A stretch of DNA of 64,000 nt from Bradyrhizobium zhanjiangense (GTDB lineage Bacteria > Pseudomonadota > Alphaproteobacteria > Rhizobiales > Xanthobacteraceae), in contig NZ_CP022221.1 in assembly GCF_004114935.1 (NCBI RefSeq), forward strand, positions 930,001-994,000, in the 5' to 3' direction. The translations under genes were made by a program, and so were the position numbers. Below, piece by piece: positions 1-9,759 of this stretch (positions within the stretch are counted from its first letter, which is position 1; each line of letters starts with the position of its first letter). Below the pieces are notes generated by a model, which saw nothing but the letters and a program-made list of their open reading frames with translations, was not told the DNA's origin and did no database searches.

Positions 1-66
1 ACACGTGGTCCGTTCACCCTTCGCGACGGGGGCGCGCTTCTGGTCGCCGACCCAGGCATAGAGCAC
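1..66 (-). CDS. Partial CDS, N-terminus of a CoiA-like/zinc-binding family protein (runs off the window)
   Basis: Only about 22 codons are inside the window, read leftward from a GTG at 66 to the edge. A GGGGAG ribosome-binding sequence lies about 8 nt upstream. The visible residues, MLYAWVGDQKRAPVAKGE then RTTC, resemble the start of competence CoiA-like proteins that are common beside alphaproteobacterial integrative elements; in those the Cys begins a zinc-binding cluster. Function cannot be judged from this fragment. The call rests on remembered family similarity and should be treated as tentative. Confidence 0.35.
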   Translation of the reverse strand, partial: MLYAWVGDQKRAPVAKGERTTC

Positions 67-177
67 GTTTATGGCTCCCCTTTACGCATCGCTAAACCCA
101 ACAAGCACGACAATGGCGCTGCCGCCAGCCGATCGGCCGAGCCTTTGGTCAAAATGCATCCTCCCCCAGCAGACATC

Positions 178-615
178 CTATCTCGCCGTCATTAGTCGAC
201 AGGCGAGCTCCTGCTCGCCCCAACGCGCAGCGAAAGTATCGGATACCTCGAACCAACTGCCGTCATTTCCGGCGCCGTGATAGAGGCCCATGCAGGAGCA
301 CTGGCACTCATGCCCAGTCGCATTCTGGCACGCAGGAGAGCATTTCTCCTGCTCACGGTAGGGCTGAATAACGTAGACTTTGCCATATTCGGCCAACGAG
401 CGTTCGACGAGATCGTTGAACCAAGCTTTCGGCAGTTCCCAGTATTTCTTGCCGGCAATCCAAATAGGCGACGTTCGTCTACCATTCTGAAGCCACTGGC
501 AATTCGTTTCCGCGAAGGGAAGTCGAACGCGCAAGCGCTGCCCTCTTCCCGTCCGCCGCAGTACGACCGGTATCCGCTCCTGCCCCCAGACGTAGTTCAG
601 CGTCAGTTTGTCCAT
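178..615 (-). CDS. Hypothetical protein with a Cys/His cluster
   Basis: A 145-residue protein I do not recognise. The N-terminal half is basic (WGQERIPVVLRRTGRGQRLR). The middle carries a cysteine and histidine cluster, Cys-x3-Cys-x5-His-x-Cys-x-Cys-x-Cys-x4-His, near residues 92-111, which would suit a zinc or other metal site. There is no signal peptide or membrane segment. It ends 3 nt before the stop of the next gene's region and is read in the same direction as the 619-1170 gene, so the two are probably one transcript. Codon use looks a little less GC-rich than the neighbouring defence genes. The start at 615 gives the longest frame and immediately follows the upstream stop. Confidence 0.6.
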   Translation of the reverse strand: MDKLTLNYVWGQERIPVVLRRTGRGQRLRVRLPFAETNCQWLQNGRRTSPIWIAGKKYWELPKAWFNDLVERSLAEYGKVYVIQPYREQEKCSPACQNATGHECQCSCMGLYHGAGNDGSWFEVSDTFAARWGEQELACRLMTAR

Positions 616-618
616 GTT

Positions 619-1170
619 CTATCGAATTTGTTTGACCGCCCGCATGACGCTCTCGGCTGTCGTCAAGCTAAGCCCCATGTCGAGGCAAAGTTTAAAGAAC
701 TCTTCTGGTGCATCCGTCTTGTCCAGACGATATTGGCGGGTGAGATCCCGAGCAAACTTGCCGATCGGAATGACCTCACTAGAGGAAACCCACTGTGGGT
801 TACCGACTTTCTCCTCAAATGCTGCAATGACGTCGTCGGGAAGATCGGCACCAAACAGAAAATATCGAAGATAACGGATAAAATGTGGATGCGTGTAAAT
901 GTCCGTACCTCTGCAACCATTTCTCTCGAATAGACCCTTGCGCGACGCTTTGATCCTCCCCTGATGGTATCGGGGGTCATTCCAGTAATTCAGCCTTTCT
1001 TGGGGAACTGCGGACCTGTCGCTCAGAGATTGGAGCAAGGTAAGGATCGGCTGCGCATTGGCTTTATAAGCTGCGTGGCCCTCATCATGATTGCAATGAG
1101 ATTCCCTGAGATCGATCTTCGCGAGTGTCGCGGCCTCGCTCTCAGTCAGCTTGATATGATATTTCTCCAT
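619..1170 (-). CDS. Hypothetical protein, 183 aa
   Basis: A soluble, charged protein of 183 residues with no motif I can name. It is rich in aromatic residues in the middle (NYWNDPRYHQGR; YTHPHFIRYLRYFLFG) and mixed-charge helices at the end. It lies directly upstream of the Cys/His-cluster gene with a 3-nt gap, which suggests co-transcription and possibly joint function. It sits just downstream of sbcC on the same strand, so it may be the tail of the SIR2-HerA-SbcD-SbcC transcript, although 47 nt separate the two. Its place in a defence island makes an accessory defence role possible, but nothing in the sequence proves it. Confidence 0.6.
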   Translation of the reverse strand: MEKYHIKLTESEAATLAKIDLRESHCNHDEGHAAYKANAQPILTLLQSLSDRSAVPQERLNYWNDPRYHQGRIKASRKGLFERNGCRGTDIYTHPHFIRYLRYFLFGADLPDDVIAAFEEKVGNPQWVSSSEVIPIGKFARDLTRQYRLDKTDAPEEFFKLCLDMGLSLTTAESVMRAVKQIR

Positions 1171-1217
1171 GTATCCCCTCTTCCGGCCTGAACACTCCGA
1201 GGCCGCTTCGCCTGATA

Positions 1218-4200
1218 TTATTGTGCGCTACTCGTCGCAGGCCACGCGGCTCCCATGCCATCAGAAACTCTAATCTCGGATCGACCTGCACCGCGCTTTT
1301 CCACGCGCACCTGCACGGCAATCCGCTCGATCATGGCAGCGACGTGCGTGATGACGCCAACCTTCTGACCTCTACCCTGTAAGGTCTCCAGCGCATCTAC
1401 TGCTAAGTCGAGGGTCTCCGCATCGAGCGAGCCAAAGCCTTCATCGATAAACAGCGTGTCGACAAAGGACGATCGACCCTCAAGACCTGACAGCGCCAAC
1501 GCCAGCGCAAGGGAGACGAGGAAACGTTCACCGCCTGACAGGCTTCGGGTGCCGCGGACCTCGTCGCCCATGTCGCGATCAATAATATGCAGCGTGAGAT
1601 CGGACGCAGCCCCCCGCGCGAGCCTGTAGCGGGGTGTCAATGCATGGAGATGATCATTCGCCAATTGCACCATGTGGTCGAGCGTGATGCCCTGCACAAA
1701 GCGACGGAAACGATCACCGCTAGCCGAGCCGATGGCATCGTCGACTGCTTGCCAGATTACGAGTTCCGCTTTCGCAGTTTCGATTTGCGCGGATAGATTT
1801 GTAGCGGCGCCGCGCGCCTCGTCGTCTCGCGCGAGCGTAGCGGCAAGTGCACCTGTCCGTTGTTGCAAGTCTCCGATTTCGGTTCCCAACGCCGCGACGA
1901 CTGCGGCCAACTCCTCGACATCGGTGGTCTCGTCGAACCCTTCTAACGCCCGGTGTAAGTCATTCTGACGCGTCAGCACTGCGGTGCCCGCATCGTTCAC
2001 GCCTCGATCGATCTCCCGAATTCGGACCCGTAACGCTCCGCTCAATGCTGGCTCGGTTGCGATCAGCGCCGCAACCTGATCTGGCGGGCGAGCAATATCC
2101 ATGCAGGCCGCGTTGAATGCCTTTTCGGCTAAAGCGTTACGGCCTTTGGCGGCCTCCAATCCAGCGGCGGCCTCGTCGCAACGAGCGCCGGCCGCCTGGA
2201 ACGCTGCATCTGTAGTGGATTTTGTCTCGCGCGCGCGAGCAAGAGCTTCACGAGTGATCTGGCAAGCCTCGGCGATCCGAGCCCGATGACTTGCTGTCGC
2301 CTCGCCATCGAGGAGTTCCGCTCTGGCACGCGCCTTCTCTCCCTCGGCCAGGCGACGCTGATCGAGAAGAAGCGCCGCTGCCGTTACGTGGGCCTGGGCG
2401 TGCCGAAGCGAGGCGTCCGCCGCCGCACGCTCGGGCGCCAAGCGCTGGAGCGTCATTTCAAGCTGGCCAACCTGCTCGCGCAGGGCGGCATACTCCGTCG
2501 CAACTCTCGACAGCGTGACGCCAACACCGGCGGGATCGACATCGAGGTCGTCGACGGCCAGACCAGCGGCAGCAAGAAACGGCGTGATTTCACGGCTAAT
2601 TGAAATGAGGCGCTCAGCAAGGCCCGCCGCCTGGACCGTGTACTCAGTTGCCTTCAATTGCGCAGCGTGGAAATCAGAACGTCTTTGGTCGATGGAGCGC
2701 GCGGTCGTCTCGATCACCTCACCGAGCGCGTCATGCTCCCGCTGCAAACTGTCGATCTCTGTCCGAAGACGCCGGGCGCTTGCGAGCGGAGACGCAATGG
2801 CTGATCGTTCTGCGATCGCGACTGAGATGAGGGCCGCCAGTTTCAACGCAGCCTGGTCATCGAGAACGGGAGGTATGTTCCCCTCGATCCCAGCCTTCGT
2901 GCAGAGATCGTCCAACGACGACCACTGTTCGCCAAAAGCGCTGTTGGCAGCCAGAACTTGTCCGCGCGCCACATCGATGCCGCGATTTGTCTCCGCCTGG
3001 CGCGCTTCTCCAGCGGAGAGCGCGCGCGTTGCGGCATCCAAACGTTGGCCTGTCGCGGTCAACGCGGTATCAAGTTCTTCGCGCCGACGGCGAAGCCTAG
3101 CAGCTATTTCGTTCAGCGCGCTTGGATGCGCAAGATGGGGATGGTCGGTGCTGCCGCACACCGGGCAGGCCAAATTTGGAGCCAGCAGGCTGCGCAGATG
3201 AATGGCCTCAGATGAGACCGCCTCGTCGGCGAGCTCTGCGATCGGAACAATTTCCGCACGCGCAGTCCGATCGCGGAGCTGGTCCGCTTCAGCTTCAACG
3301 ATCTGCCCTTTTGCTGTGCTTACCGCCTGCGCCGCCAGCGTGTGTTCCGATGCTCGTCGTGCTAGATCTGCCGATGCCCGAGTATACTGGTCGGAGACGG
3401 TACTAGCCTCGCGCAGAGCCTCGAGCGCGCGTTGCAGGTCGATGTCTCGTTCGTGGAGCGTCGCCTCATCGATGCCGGCGAGACTGGCTCTACGATCAGC
3501 GATTTCACGACTTAAGCCATCCTTTCGCTCGCGATCCTGGGTGAGCTTCTCCAGCAGCGCAGTTATTTCATTTTGCGACAGCGTAGCTGTTTCTTCCGTT
3601 GCAGCGGCCGCCTGCCTGGCTGCAGCGTGCTCCTGTTGGAGCGCTCCTCGCTTCGCTAACAAGTCCATCGCATCGCCAAGACGATCAGCAAGAAGAACGC
3701 GATCCGATCGGCTGTTTAATTGCGCCGCAGTGGTGCGGTACGATTCTGATGTTTGACCGAGAGTCTCATCAATCGTTGCCAGCGCATCGGCCTTCTCGCG
3801 CAGTGTCGCTTCCGCCTGCTGTGATTTTTCCAGCGTATCAATAAACTCAGTCCGAGCTGCCGCCAGCTCGGTGTCGAGCCTTTCGGCTTCGCTCCACAGG
3901 GGACCAAAATTCTTGAGGACCTCTTCTGCCGCTGCGTTGGCGGTTATCGCGTCCGCCAGTTGCGTTGTAGATTCCGAGTGTAGTTTCTGCGCTTCCTCGC
4001 GTGCAACAAGCAAACCGTCGAGGCGGGTTTGGGCCTCCGCTGCCGTCCGCCGTGCATTTTGCAAATCGCCTGCTAGGGAACGAAGCGGCTCGACAAGATC
4101 GAGTTCGGCAAGAGATTGATACTCATCAGCGGCTGCCTCGCGCGCCGCGTGCGCTGCGACCGCTTGAGCCTCAGCCCGTGCGAGGTCGCTGCGGGCGGCG

Positions 4201-5003
4201 GCGACGCGCTTGAAATGATCTAACCGCCCGCTGTGTTGATCGCGCTCCGCGCCTTTCTGTGCAATGGTTGAAGCAAGCTGCCTCTGCTCGTCCAGCAGCG
4301 CCTGCCTGGCTTCGTCATCAAGAAGCCCGATGTGGTCTCGACGCCGCTCCAAGTGCTCGACAATTCTTCGTCGTGCGTCCGTTCCATCGTGAACGCGGAC
4401 CGAGATCGCTGCGTAGATTTCAGTACCGGTGATCTTCTCCAGCAATTCTGCGCGCTCGCTCTCGGCGGCGAGCAGGAAAGCGTCGAACTCGCCCTGTGCG
4501 AGGAGCACCGTTCGCCGGAACTGGTCGAATGTGAGGTCGGTTCTCCTCTCCACCGCCTCACGGACCTGAGTCTTACCAGTCGCCACCGCGCTGCCGTCGT
4601 CGAGTCGATACAACGAACGCTGCTCATTCTGCAGCCGCCCATTTGCACGCCCTCGCGCCCGATTGGCCTCCCAGCGGACGCGATAGCGCTCGCCGTCCTG
4701 CCCAACGAAATCCACCTCGGCATATCCGCTGCCGGCGCCTCGGCGCAGGATCGCCCGGCCATCATGAATTGAAATCGCCTCCCCACTGGGATCGGGCGCA
4801 TTCTCCCGTCGACCGACGGAGACTCGTGGATACTCGCCATAGAGCGCGAGGCAGAGCGCGTCGAGGATGGTCGATTTCCCGGCACCGGTCTCGCCAGTGA
4901 TGGCAAAGAGGCCGGAACCTGCAAGAGGTTCTGCGGCAAGATCGATCTCGAAAGGAGCACCAAGACTTGCCAGATTCTCGCCGCGGATAGCTAAGATCCG
5001 CAT
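1218..5003 (-). CDS. sbcC: Exonuclease subunit SbcC (Rad50-like ATPase)
   Basis: A 1261-residue SMC/Rad50-family ATPase, the partner of the SbcD nuclease in processing DNA ends and hairpins. The N-terminus has Walker A GETGAGKS near residue 37. The middle is long, Ala/Glu/Arg-rich coiled coil. The zinc-hook CPVCGSTDHPH sits in the centre. The C-terminus has the ABC signature LSGGERF and Walker B LFIDEGFGSLD. The length is in the upper range for the family. It starts 2 nt after the sbcD stop, so the two are translationally coupled. The setting, last in an array with SIR2 and HerA genes, is unlike the usual housekeeping sbcDC pair and suggests a copy recruited to anti-phage defence. That role is inference. 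Confidence 0.93.
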   Translation of the reverse strand: MRILAIRGENLASLGAPFEIDLAAEPLAGSGLFAITGETGAGKSTILDALCLALYGEYPRVSVGRRENAPDPSGEAISIHDGRAILRRGAGSGYAEVDFVGQDGERYRVRWEANRARGRANGRLQNEQRSLYRLDDGSAVATGKTQVREAVERRTDLTFDQFRRTVLLAQGEFDAFLLAAESERAELLEKITGTEIYAAISVRVHDGTDARRRIVEHLERRRDHIGLLDDEARQALLDEQRQLASTIAQKGAERDQHSGRLDHFKRVAAARSDLARAEAQAVAAHAAREAAADEYQSLAELDLVEPLRSLAGDLQNARRTAAEAQTRLDGLLVAREEAQKLHSESTTQLADAITANAAAEEVLKNFGPLWSEAERLDTELAAARTEFIDTLEKSQQAEATLREKADALATIDETLGQTSESYRTTAAQLNSRSDRVLLADRLGDAMDLLAKRGALQQEHAAARQAAAATEETATLSQNEITALLEKLTQDRERKDGLSREIADRRASLAGIDEATLHERDIDLQRALEALREASTVSDQYTRASADLARRASEHTLAAQAVSTAKGQIVEAEADQLRDRTARAEIVPIAELADEAVSSEAIHLRSLLAPNLACPVCGSTDHPHLAHPSALNEIAARLRRRREELDTALTATGQRLDAATRALSAGEARQAETNRGIDVARGQVLAANSAFGEQWSSLDDLCTKAGIEGNIPPVLDDQAALKLAALISVAIAERSAIASPLASARRLRTEIDSLQREHDALGEVIETTARSIDQRRSDFHAAQLKATEYTVQAAGLAERLISISREITPFLAAAGLAVDDLDVDPAGVGVTLSRVATEYAALREQVGQLEMTLQRLAPERAAADASLRHAQAHVTAAALLLDQRRLAEGEKARARAELLDGEATASHRARIAEACQITREALARARETKSTTDAAFQAAGARCDEAAAGLEAAKGRNALAEKAFNAACMDIARPPDQVAALIATEPALSGALRVRIREIDRGVNDAGTAVLTRQNDLHRALEGFDETTDVEELAAVVAALGTEIGDLQQRTGALAATLARDDEARGAATNLSAQIETAKAELVIWQAVDDAIGSASGDRFRRFVQGITLDHMVQLANDHLHALTPRYRLARGAASDLTLHIIDRDMGDEVRGTRSLSGGERFLVSLALALALSGLEGRSSFVDTLFIDEGFGSLDAETLDLAVDALETLQGRGQKVGVITHVAAMIERIAVQVRVEKRGAGRSEIRVSDGMGAAWPATSSAQ

Positions 5004-5005
5004 GG

Positions 5006-6238
5006 CTATGTCTCCGCCTGTGCGCGGTGGAAGACATCGAGATGCGTGGCATCCGGGGCTACGCCGAAGGTGCGCTCAAATGCGAGCTTGAACAGATCCT
5101 CCGGATCTCTTTCCGCAAGGCGGATCATAGGATCGGCGGAAGTCACGTCGTTTGACGCCTCGGGTATTGCCGCGACACGGGTGTCGACGATGCGCGCCGG
5201 AAAGCTCTCCGCAATGCGGTCGACCTCCTCTCTGAACCCGGGCGATAACCCTTCTCTGGCAAGCCTGATCTGGACGAATGGCTGTTCATGAAGCGGCAGG
5301 TCCGATGAGAGGTTCATTGCCGTCAGATGATCACCAAGTTCGCTCAAGCGCATATCTTCCGCCTCAGGAAGGCGGACGAAGGCAACTGGCCGGTCGATCG
5401 GGATATGTTCGGATAGAACCGTTGTTCCGTCGAGGCTCACAAGAGTGACCCCGTGCGCGTAAGGCATCTCCGTCGCCGACAAGGGGATCAGTGAACCAGA
5501 ATAGCGGACGGTATCACGACCGATGGCCTGAGCCTTATGCAAGTGGCCAAGCGCCACGTAGCTCGCTTCCGCCGGGAACACGTCGTGCGGCACAGCATGC
5601 TGGCCACCAACTAGAATTCTGCGCTCCGCGCCTTCCGACTCAATGCCGCCCGCAACATGGAGGTGTCCCGTCAGGACGAACGGTAGACCATCCATCGGTC
5701 CCCGTAACGTGTCGACCAATTCGGCATAGAGGCTCCGCACGCCAGCGATGACGGGCGAGCCTACTTCACCATCGAGCCGCGTCAAATTCGGAAGGCAGGC
5801 TGCGGTTGGGTAGGAGACTGCAAGCACATGAGCAGCCACCGAACCGCTTGCATCAGCGATGGGAACGAGATGACGGGCCGCCTCGACTCGCCCTTCGCGC
5901 CGCCGCACATTGCCCACGACACGGATGTTGAATGCCTCCAACAGAGGCCGCGGCGCTTCCAACCGACCAGCTGCATCATGGTTGCCAGCAGCGATCACCA
6001 TAGCCATGCGCGGATGCGCGCGGCTGAGCCGCACGAGCGTATTGTAGAAGAGCTGTTGCGCTTCCCCGGAGGGGTTTTGGCTGTCAAACACGTCGCCGGC
6101 GATGACGAGGGCATCGACATCCCGCTCCACAACGATCTCTTCGAGCCGCTCAAACACCCTGCGGTGCTCGTGCTCCCGAGAGAACCCGCGTAGAGTTTGA
6201 CCGATATGCCAATCAGCCGTGTGAAGGATACGGATCAT
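5006..6238 (-). CDS. sbcD: Exonuclease subunit SbcD (Mre11-like nuclease)
   Basis: A 410-residue metallophosphoesterase nuclease. All the core motifs are visible: HTADWHIGQ at the N-terminus, GDVFD, GNHD, GHLHVAGG and a second GHLH. These supply the two-metal site that cleaves DNA ends and hairpins when bound to SbcC. I chose ATG 6238 because MIRILHTADWH is the standard family start; a longer frame would run into the HerA gene. HerA stops 6 nt upstream and SbcC begins 2 nt downstream, so four genes form one tight operon. The protein is of normal length and has no missing key residues. Confidence 0.93.
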   Translation of the reverse strand: MIRILHTADWHIGQTLRGFSREHEHRRVFERLEEIVVERDVDALVIAGDVFDSQNPSGEAQQLFYNTLVRLSRAHPRMAMVIAAGNHDAAGRLEAPRPLLEAFNIRVVGNVRRREGRVEAARHLVPIADASGSVAAHVLAVSYPTAACLPNLTRLDGEVGSPVIAGVRSLYAELVDTLRGPMDGLPFVLTGHLHVAGGIESEGAERRILVGGQHAVPHDVFPAEASYVALGHLHKAQAIGRDTVRYSGSLIPLSATEMPYAHGVTLVSLDGTTVLSEHIPIDRPVAFVRLPEAEDMRLSELGDHLTAMNLSSDLPLHEQPFVQIRLAREGLSPGFREEVDRIAESFPARIVDTRVAAIPEASNDVTSADPMIRLAERDPEDLFKLAFERTFGVAPDATHLDVFHRAQAET

Positions 6239-6243
6239 TGTCT

Positions 6244-8370
6244 TTATTCCGCCGGATCTTGCACCGGAGGAGCGCCCGACCATTCTTCAGAGATTGCGCC
6301 CCAATCGACGCCACGCTCTTCGGTCAGCGTCCACACCTTCCAGAAATCCGGGTCCGCCGACTGCGGTCGCTGCGCATCGGGCAATTCATCGACCTCAACT
6401 AGCACCGGGATCGGCGCTGCCCAGCCCAAAAGAACCGCCTGGCGGGACGGAAGACTCGGCAGTTCGCGCAGCAGTCCCCCGACGTTGTCTGGGACAAGAC
6501 GGGCTACGAGGTTCTGGTCGGAATCGTTGACGATTCGATGCAACAGAAATGTGTTGCACTGTGCGAGAACCGTTGGAGAAAGCTCCGACGGTCGCTGCGA
6601 CGACAGGACTAAGCCCAATCCAAATTTTCGACCTTCGCGAGCGATCCGCTCGAACGCTTCGCGGCAGAGCCGGGATGCTGAAACAATATTTGCGTCATCC
6701 CCACCACCCCCGCCGCGCACGAACGTGTGCGCCTCTTCAAGCACTAAAACCGTTGGAAGTGCCTTGCCCTGAGCATGTTGCTTTCGATATCTCTGAGATG
6801 CCTCGAAAACCAGTCTCGCGAGGACGGCAATTACGATGTGAGTGGTTTCCGAGGGTACCAGCGACAGATCTACAATCGCAACTTGACCGTTTTCAGCGTT
6901 AGAAATTCCGAGCAAGCCCGAGAGCCAATTCTCGAGAGTCGGCGGGTTCTCGGGCGCTATCACTTGCGCGAGCTGCCGATCGGCCAGCATTGAGCGTATT
7001 CGCAATGTTAGTGTAGCAATAAAGTTCGCGACGTTCGGGTTTGCTGAAGTGTCCGCCGAAAGGGCTTCGACATGGTCGGCAATTTGCCGAACATCAAATG
7101 GCGAGGGAGCGTCTTCGCTGATTTCTTCTTCAGCCGCTACCGGTGGCAGAGCCTGCTCGATAAGATCAAATAAGGGAAGAAAAGCGCCAAATTCCGCGGC
7201 ATTTGGCGCGTTGTAGTAGAAGCGTTGGTTTTGATTATTCCAAACCGCGTGTGCGTCGAAGAAGGCCTTTGCGGCGGTCGCCAAGGTATCAAGATGTGCG
7301 CTTGCCAAATCTGCGGCCGGGATACGCCCATGAAAGTCCCGCATCACTTCCGATAGGTTCTTGTACGCTTGGCAGCAGCCGAGCAGCCCAACATAATCTG
7401 TGTAAGATGCGCCCGTACCATCGGCGATATATGCGAGAATGCGAGACCGATAGAGACGAACTTGCCTTACTATACCAACGTGGATGGGCTCCCGGAGTGT
7501 TCGCCCTGCACGCAAATTTCTCAGAGCTTGCATAAGCAGCGGTCGCTGCGCTCCCGGCTGGGCTTGGGTGACTGCGCCCCATTCATGGCTGTTCCACATC
7601 CACGCCGGCAGTGTTAGTGGGTTGTGCTGGTCTCCAGGCTTGAAGACACGCACCCTATCGGGCAGATCGGTAAACGCCCGAGCATATTCACCATTGGGAT
7701 CTAACACGATGAAACGCATGTTCGGCACTTTGGTCGAATCACCAATTGCCTTGCTAGCTGCTTCCATCGACCACCGAATGAGTCCGGCAACCGTGCAGGA
7801 CTTTCCACTGCCGGTGTTGCCCAACACGGCGAGGTGGCGCCCAAACAACTTATCTGGGTCCACCATGATCGCCGCATTTGCTGCCATTGGCGACGAGCCA
7901 ATTCTAACTCTCTTGTCGTCGCCTCGCGCTCCGACAATGGCTTCGATCTGTGCCGACGTCGGTATTAAGACCTGATCCCCGACCGATGGAAATGCGACGA
8001 CGCCGCGGGTGAGTTCGTATTTGGTCGTTCCCGAGCTGCGTTCGCGCCGGAAGGTGAGGGTTCCGACCGGGGATAGCGACATTTTCCGAAGCGGAAACGG
8101 CAGATCGATCAGGCCGAAATCTTTGAGCCCAGCGCGCTTCGGATAGGGAGAGCGCTCGATGCCAATCCAAGTGATGTAAGCAACCGTCGCTCCAGCTTCG
8201 TTAGGGATAAGTACGTATCCGTTCAGACGTGGAAACCCGGCCGGTACGCCGGTATTCAACGCCGTGGAGTGCGGAGCATCCAGCTCGAGAATCGCCCGAA
8301 CCTCGTCAGGCGCGACCGACTCGACCACACCTACCACAAGACCCGACAAACGTTCGATAGGAGTCGTCAT
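6244..8370 (-). CDS. HerA-type DNA translocase/helicase (DUF87 ATPase)
   Basis: A 708-residue FtsK/HerA-superfamily ATPase. The N-terminal ~150 residues form the HAS-barrel-like region. Walker A is GNTGSGKS near residues 184-191, followed by LDPNGEYARAF, which is typical of HerA proteins. Walker B/sensor is VLVLEEAHTF, and an arginine-rich C-terminal part contains SSQRPSELSPTVL. HerA hexamers move DNA and commonly pair with nucleases or NAD-degrading partners in phage defence. The start at ATG 8370 has GAGG six nt upstream and lies 7 nt after the SIR2 gene stop. Pairing with SIR2 is the known SIR2-HerA defence arrangement; pairing with SbcD-SbcC recalls the archaeal HerA-Mre11-Rad50-NurA operon. 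Confidence 0.88.
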   Translation of the reverse strand: MTTPIERLSGLVVGVVESVAPDEVRAILELDAPHSTALNTGVPAGFPRLNGYVLIPNEAGATVAYITWIGIERSPYPKRAGLKDFGLIDLPFPLRKMSLSPVGTLTFRRERSSGTTKYELTRGVVAFPSVGDQVLIPTSAQIEAIVGARGDDKRVRIGSSPMAANAAIMVDPDKLFGRHLAVLGNTGSGKSCTVAGLIRWSMEAASKAIGDSTKVPNMRFIVLDPNGEYARAFTDLPDRVRVFKPGDQHNPLTLPAWMWNSHEWGAVTQAQPGAQRPLLMQALRNLRAGRTLREPIHVGIVRQVRLYRSRILAYIADGTGASYTDYVGLLGCCQAYKNLSEVMRDFHGRIPAADLASAHLDTLATAAKAFFDAHAVWNNQNQRFYYNAPNAAEFGAFLPLFDLIEQALPPVAAEEEISEDAPSPFDVRQIADHVEALSADTSANPNVANFIATLTLRIRSMLADRQLAQVIAPENPPTLENWLSGLLGISNAENGQVAIVDLSLVPSETTHIVIAVLARLVFEASQRYRKQHAQGKALPTVLVLEEAHTFVRGGGGGDDANIVSASRLCREAFERIAREGRKFGLGLVLSSQRPSELSPTVLAQCNTFLLHRIVNDSDQNLVARLVPDNVGGLLRELPSLPSRQAVLLGWAAPIPVLVEVDELPDAQRPQSADPDFWKVWTLTEERGVDWGAISEEWSGAPPVQDPAE

Positions 8371-8377
8371 GATCGCC

Positions 8378-9682
8378 TCACGCCAAGCCAATTGAGGACG
8401 CCGGAGGCGGTACCGCTGGCGGATCGCTGGCTTTCGGATCGCCCGGACGATGCTTCAACAGTTCGGTCATGCGGCCGGATATGTAGTCGAGCGCCGGTTT
8501 TGGCAGGTAGTTTGCGACCAACGTTGCAAGATCCGAGAAATGCGGCCCGATCAACAGCGAGACCTGTGCATCGCGCGTCTTTTCAACGAATGCTTTGAGG
8601 CGATCGTCGGCCGAGTAGGCCATGATCACCAAATGGGTCGACGGGATCGTGAGCATATCGAGCAGCACTCGATTGACATGATCGTCGCCGAACCCATAGC
8701 CGTAGGTCACGACAACGGCGTTAGGTCGGCAAGCTGCGGCCGCAAAATCGCGAAACAGCTCCGCATATGGATATTGCGTTGTTTCGACGTCCTTCGCAGG
8801 ATTGGGATAGATCATGACCGTATCGACGGGTTCTTTGGGAATGTCGGTATGATCCGCAGGCGCTCCGAATGGGATGCCCTTGCGATAGATCCGCCGTTCG
8901 TCCTTATCAAAAAACCAGTCCAGTGAACCATGGAGCTTAGTCAGGCGAATGACGCCCTCCATGAACCGCGGCTCTCCCCGAATGCCGGGCGGATTGTAGT
9001 GGACATCAACTTCAACGCGCGACGCTCGGAAGACCGGGTTCAGGGCACCGACAAATCTATCGATGATCCGAAGACCTGCAAAATCGCAACCATGTTCGAT
9101 CAGGCGGTCGTAGTTTGTTGTGAAGACGTGCAAACGTTCACGAGATGCAGCGCGGCTCGCAAAACTCAGCAGGAATGATTGCAGAGCACCTTGGGCAGCA
9201 TCTTTTGAAGCGGGATCCTTTCCAGCAACAATCCCGCTTTCCGTCTTCAATAATGAAGTGAGAAAGCCAGATATCTGGGTGTCGATGCCCTTCTTGAGGG
9301 TTTTTTCTGCTGTCTTGTCGATGACCCCCAGCCCCTCGAGCAGAGCAAGCGCACTTCGAAACTGATCTTCGATGTTTGCCGCACCTCTTTTCATCGCCGT
9401 TGCTCCGGCCTGGGCGTGCGCATCGATCGCGGCGTCATATGACGTGCCAAATGTAATCTTGGCCATGCCTGTGGCCCCTACACCCGCCAGGTAACCAACC
9501 GCTGTGGTGAACCCACTGCCGAGCAGCAGGTTGAGGTGCTCTGCTTGGAAGACAGCAGAGAGCCACGGCTCGATATGCTTTCGAGCACTATTGGTCAGGG
9601 TGTCCAGTTCATCTGGGTCAGCGGGCAGATCGTCCCAGGCGCCTGAGTGACTGCCTACGCGATAAAAGTGCTTCTTATCCAT
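8378..9682 (-). CDS. SIR2-family protein, probable NADase effector of a SIR2-HerA defence system
   Basis: A 434-residue protein with the SIR2 Rossmann-fold features in order: glycine loop NLLLGSGFTTAVG near residue 55, TTNYDRLIEHG in the middle, and TKLHGSLDWFF carrying the catalytic-type His. A later segment, VVVTYGYGFGDDHVNR, is typical of the SIR2_2 branch. In defence systems this branch depletes NAD when phage is sensed. I chose ATG 9682 (MDKKHFYRV) because a GGGGGAAG run precedes it; a longer start at 9721 is possible. It is the first gene of the SIR2-HerA-SbcD-SbcC array and is followed by HerA after 7 nt. Activity as an NADase is inferred from family and neighbour. Confidence 0.85.
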   Translation of the reverse strand: MDKKHFYRVGSHSGAWDDLPADPDELDTLTNSARKHIEPWLSAVFQAEHLNLLLGSGFTTAVGYLAGVGATGMAKITFGTSYDAAIDAHAQAGATAMKRGAANIEDQFRSALALLEGLGVIDKTAEKTLKKGIDTQISGFLTSLLKTESGIVAGKDPASKDAAQGALQSFLLSFASRAASRERLHVFTTNYDRLIEHGCDFAGLRIIDRFVGALNPVFRASRVEVDVHYNPPGIRGEPRFMEGVIRLTKLHGSLDWFFDKDERRIYRKGIPFGAPADHTDIPKEPVDTVMIYPNPAKDVETTQYPYAELFRDFAAAACRPNAVVVTYGYGFGDDHVNRVLLDMLTIPSTHLVIMAYSADDRLKAFVEKTRDAQVSLLIGPHFSDLATLVANYLPKPALDYISGRMTELLKHRPGDPKASDPPAVPPPASSIGLA

Positions 9683-9759
9683 ACTTCCCCCAACCGCGTC
9701 TGCGGCTCTATTCTTCGCCAATCGCGCGCCATTCGGAATGGAGTAAATTTATCATCCCG

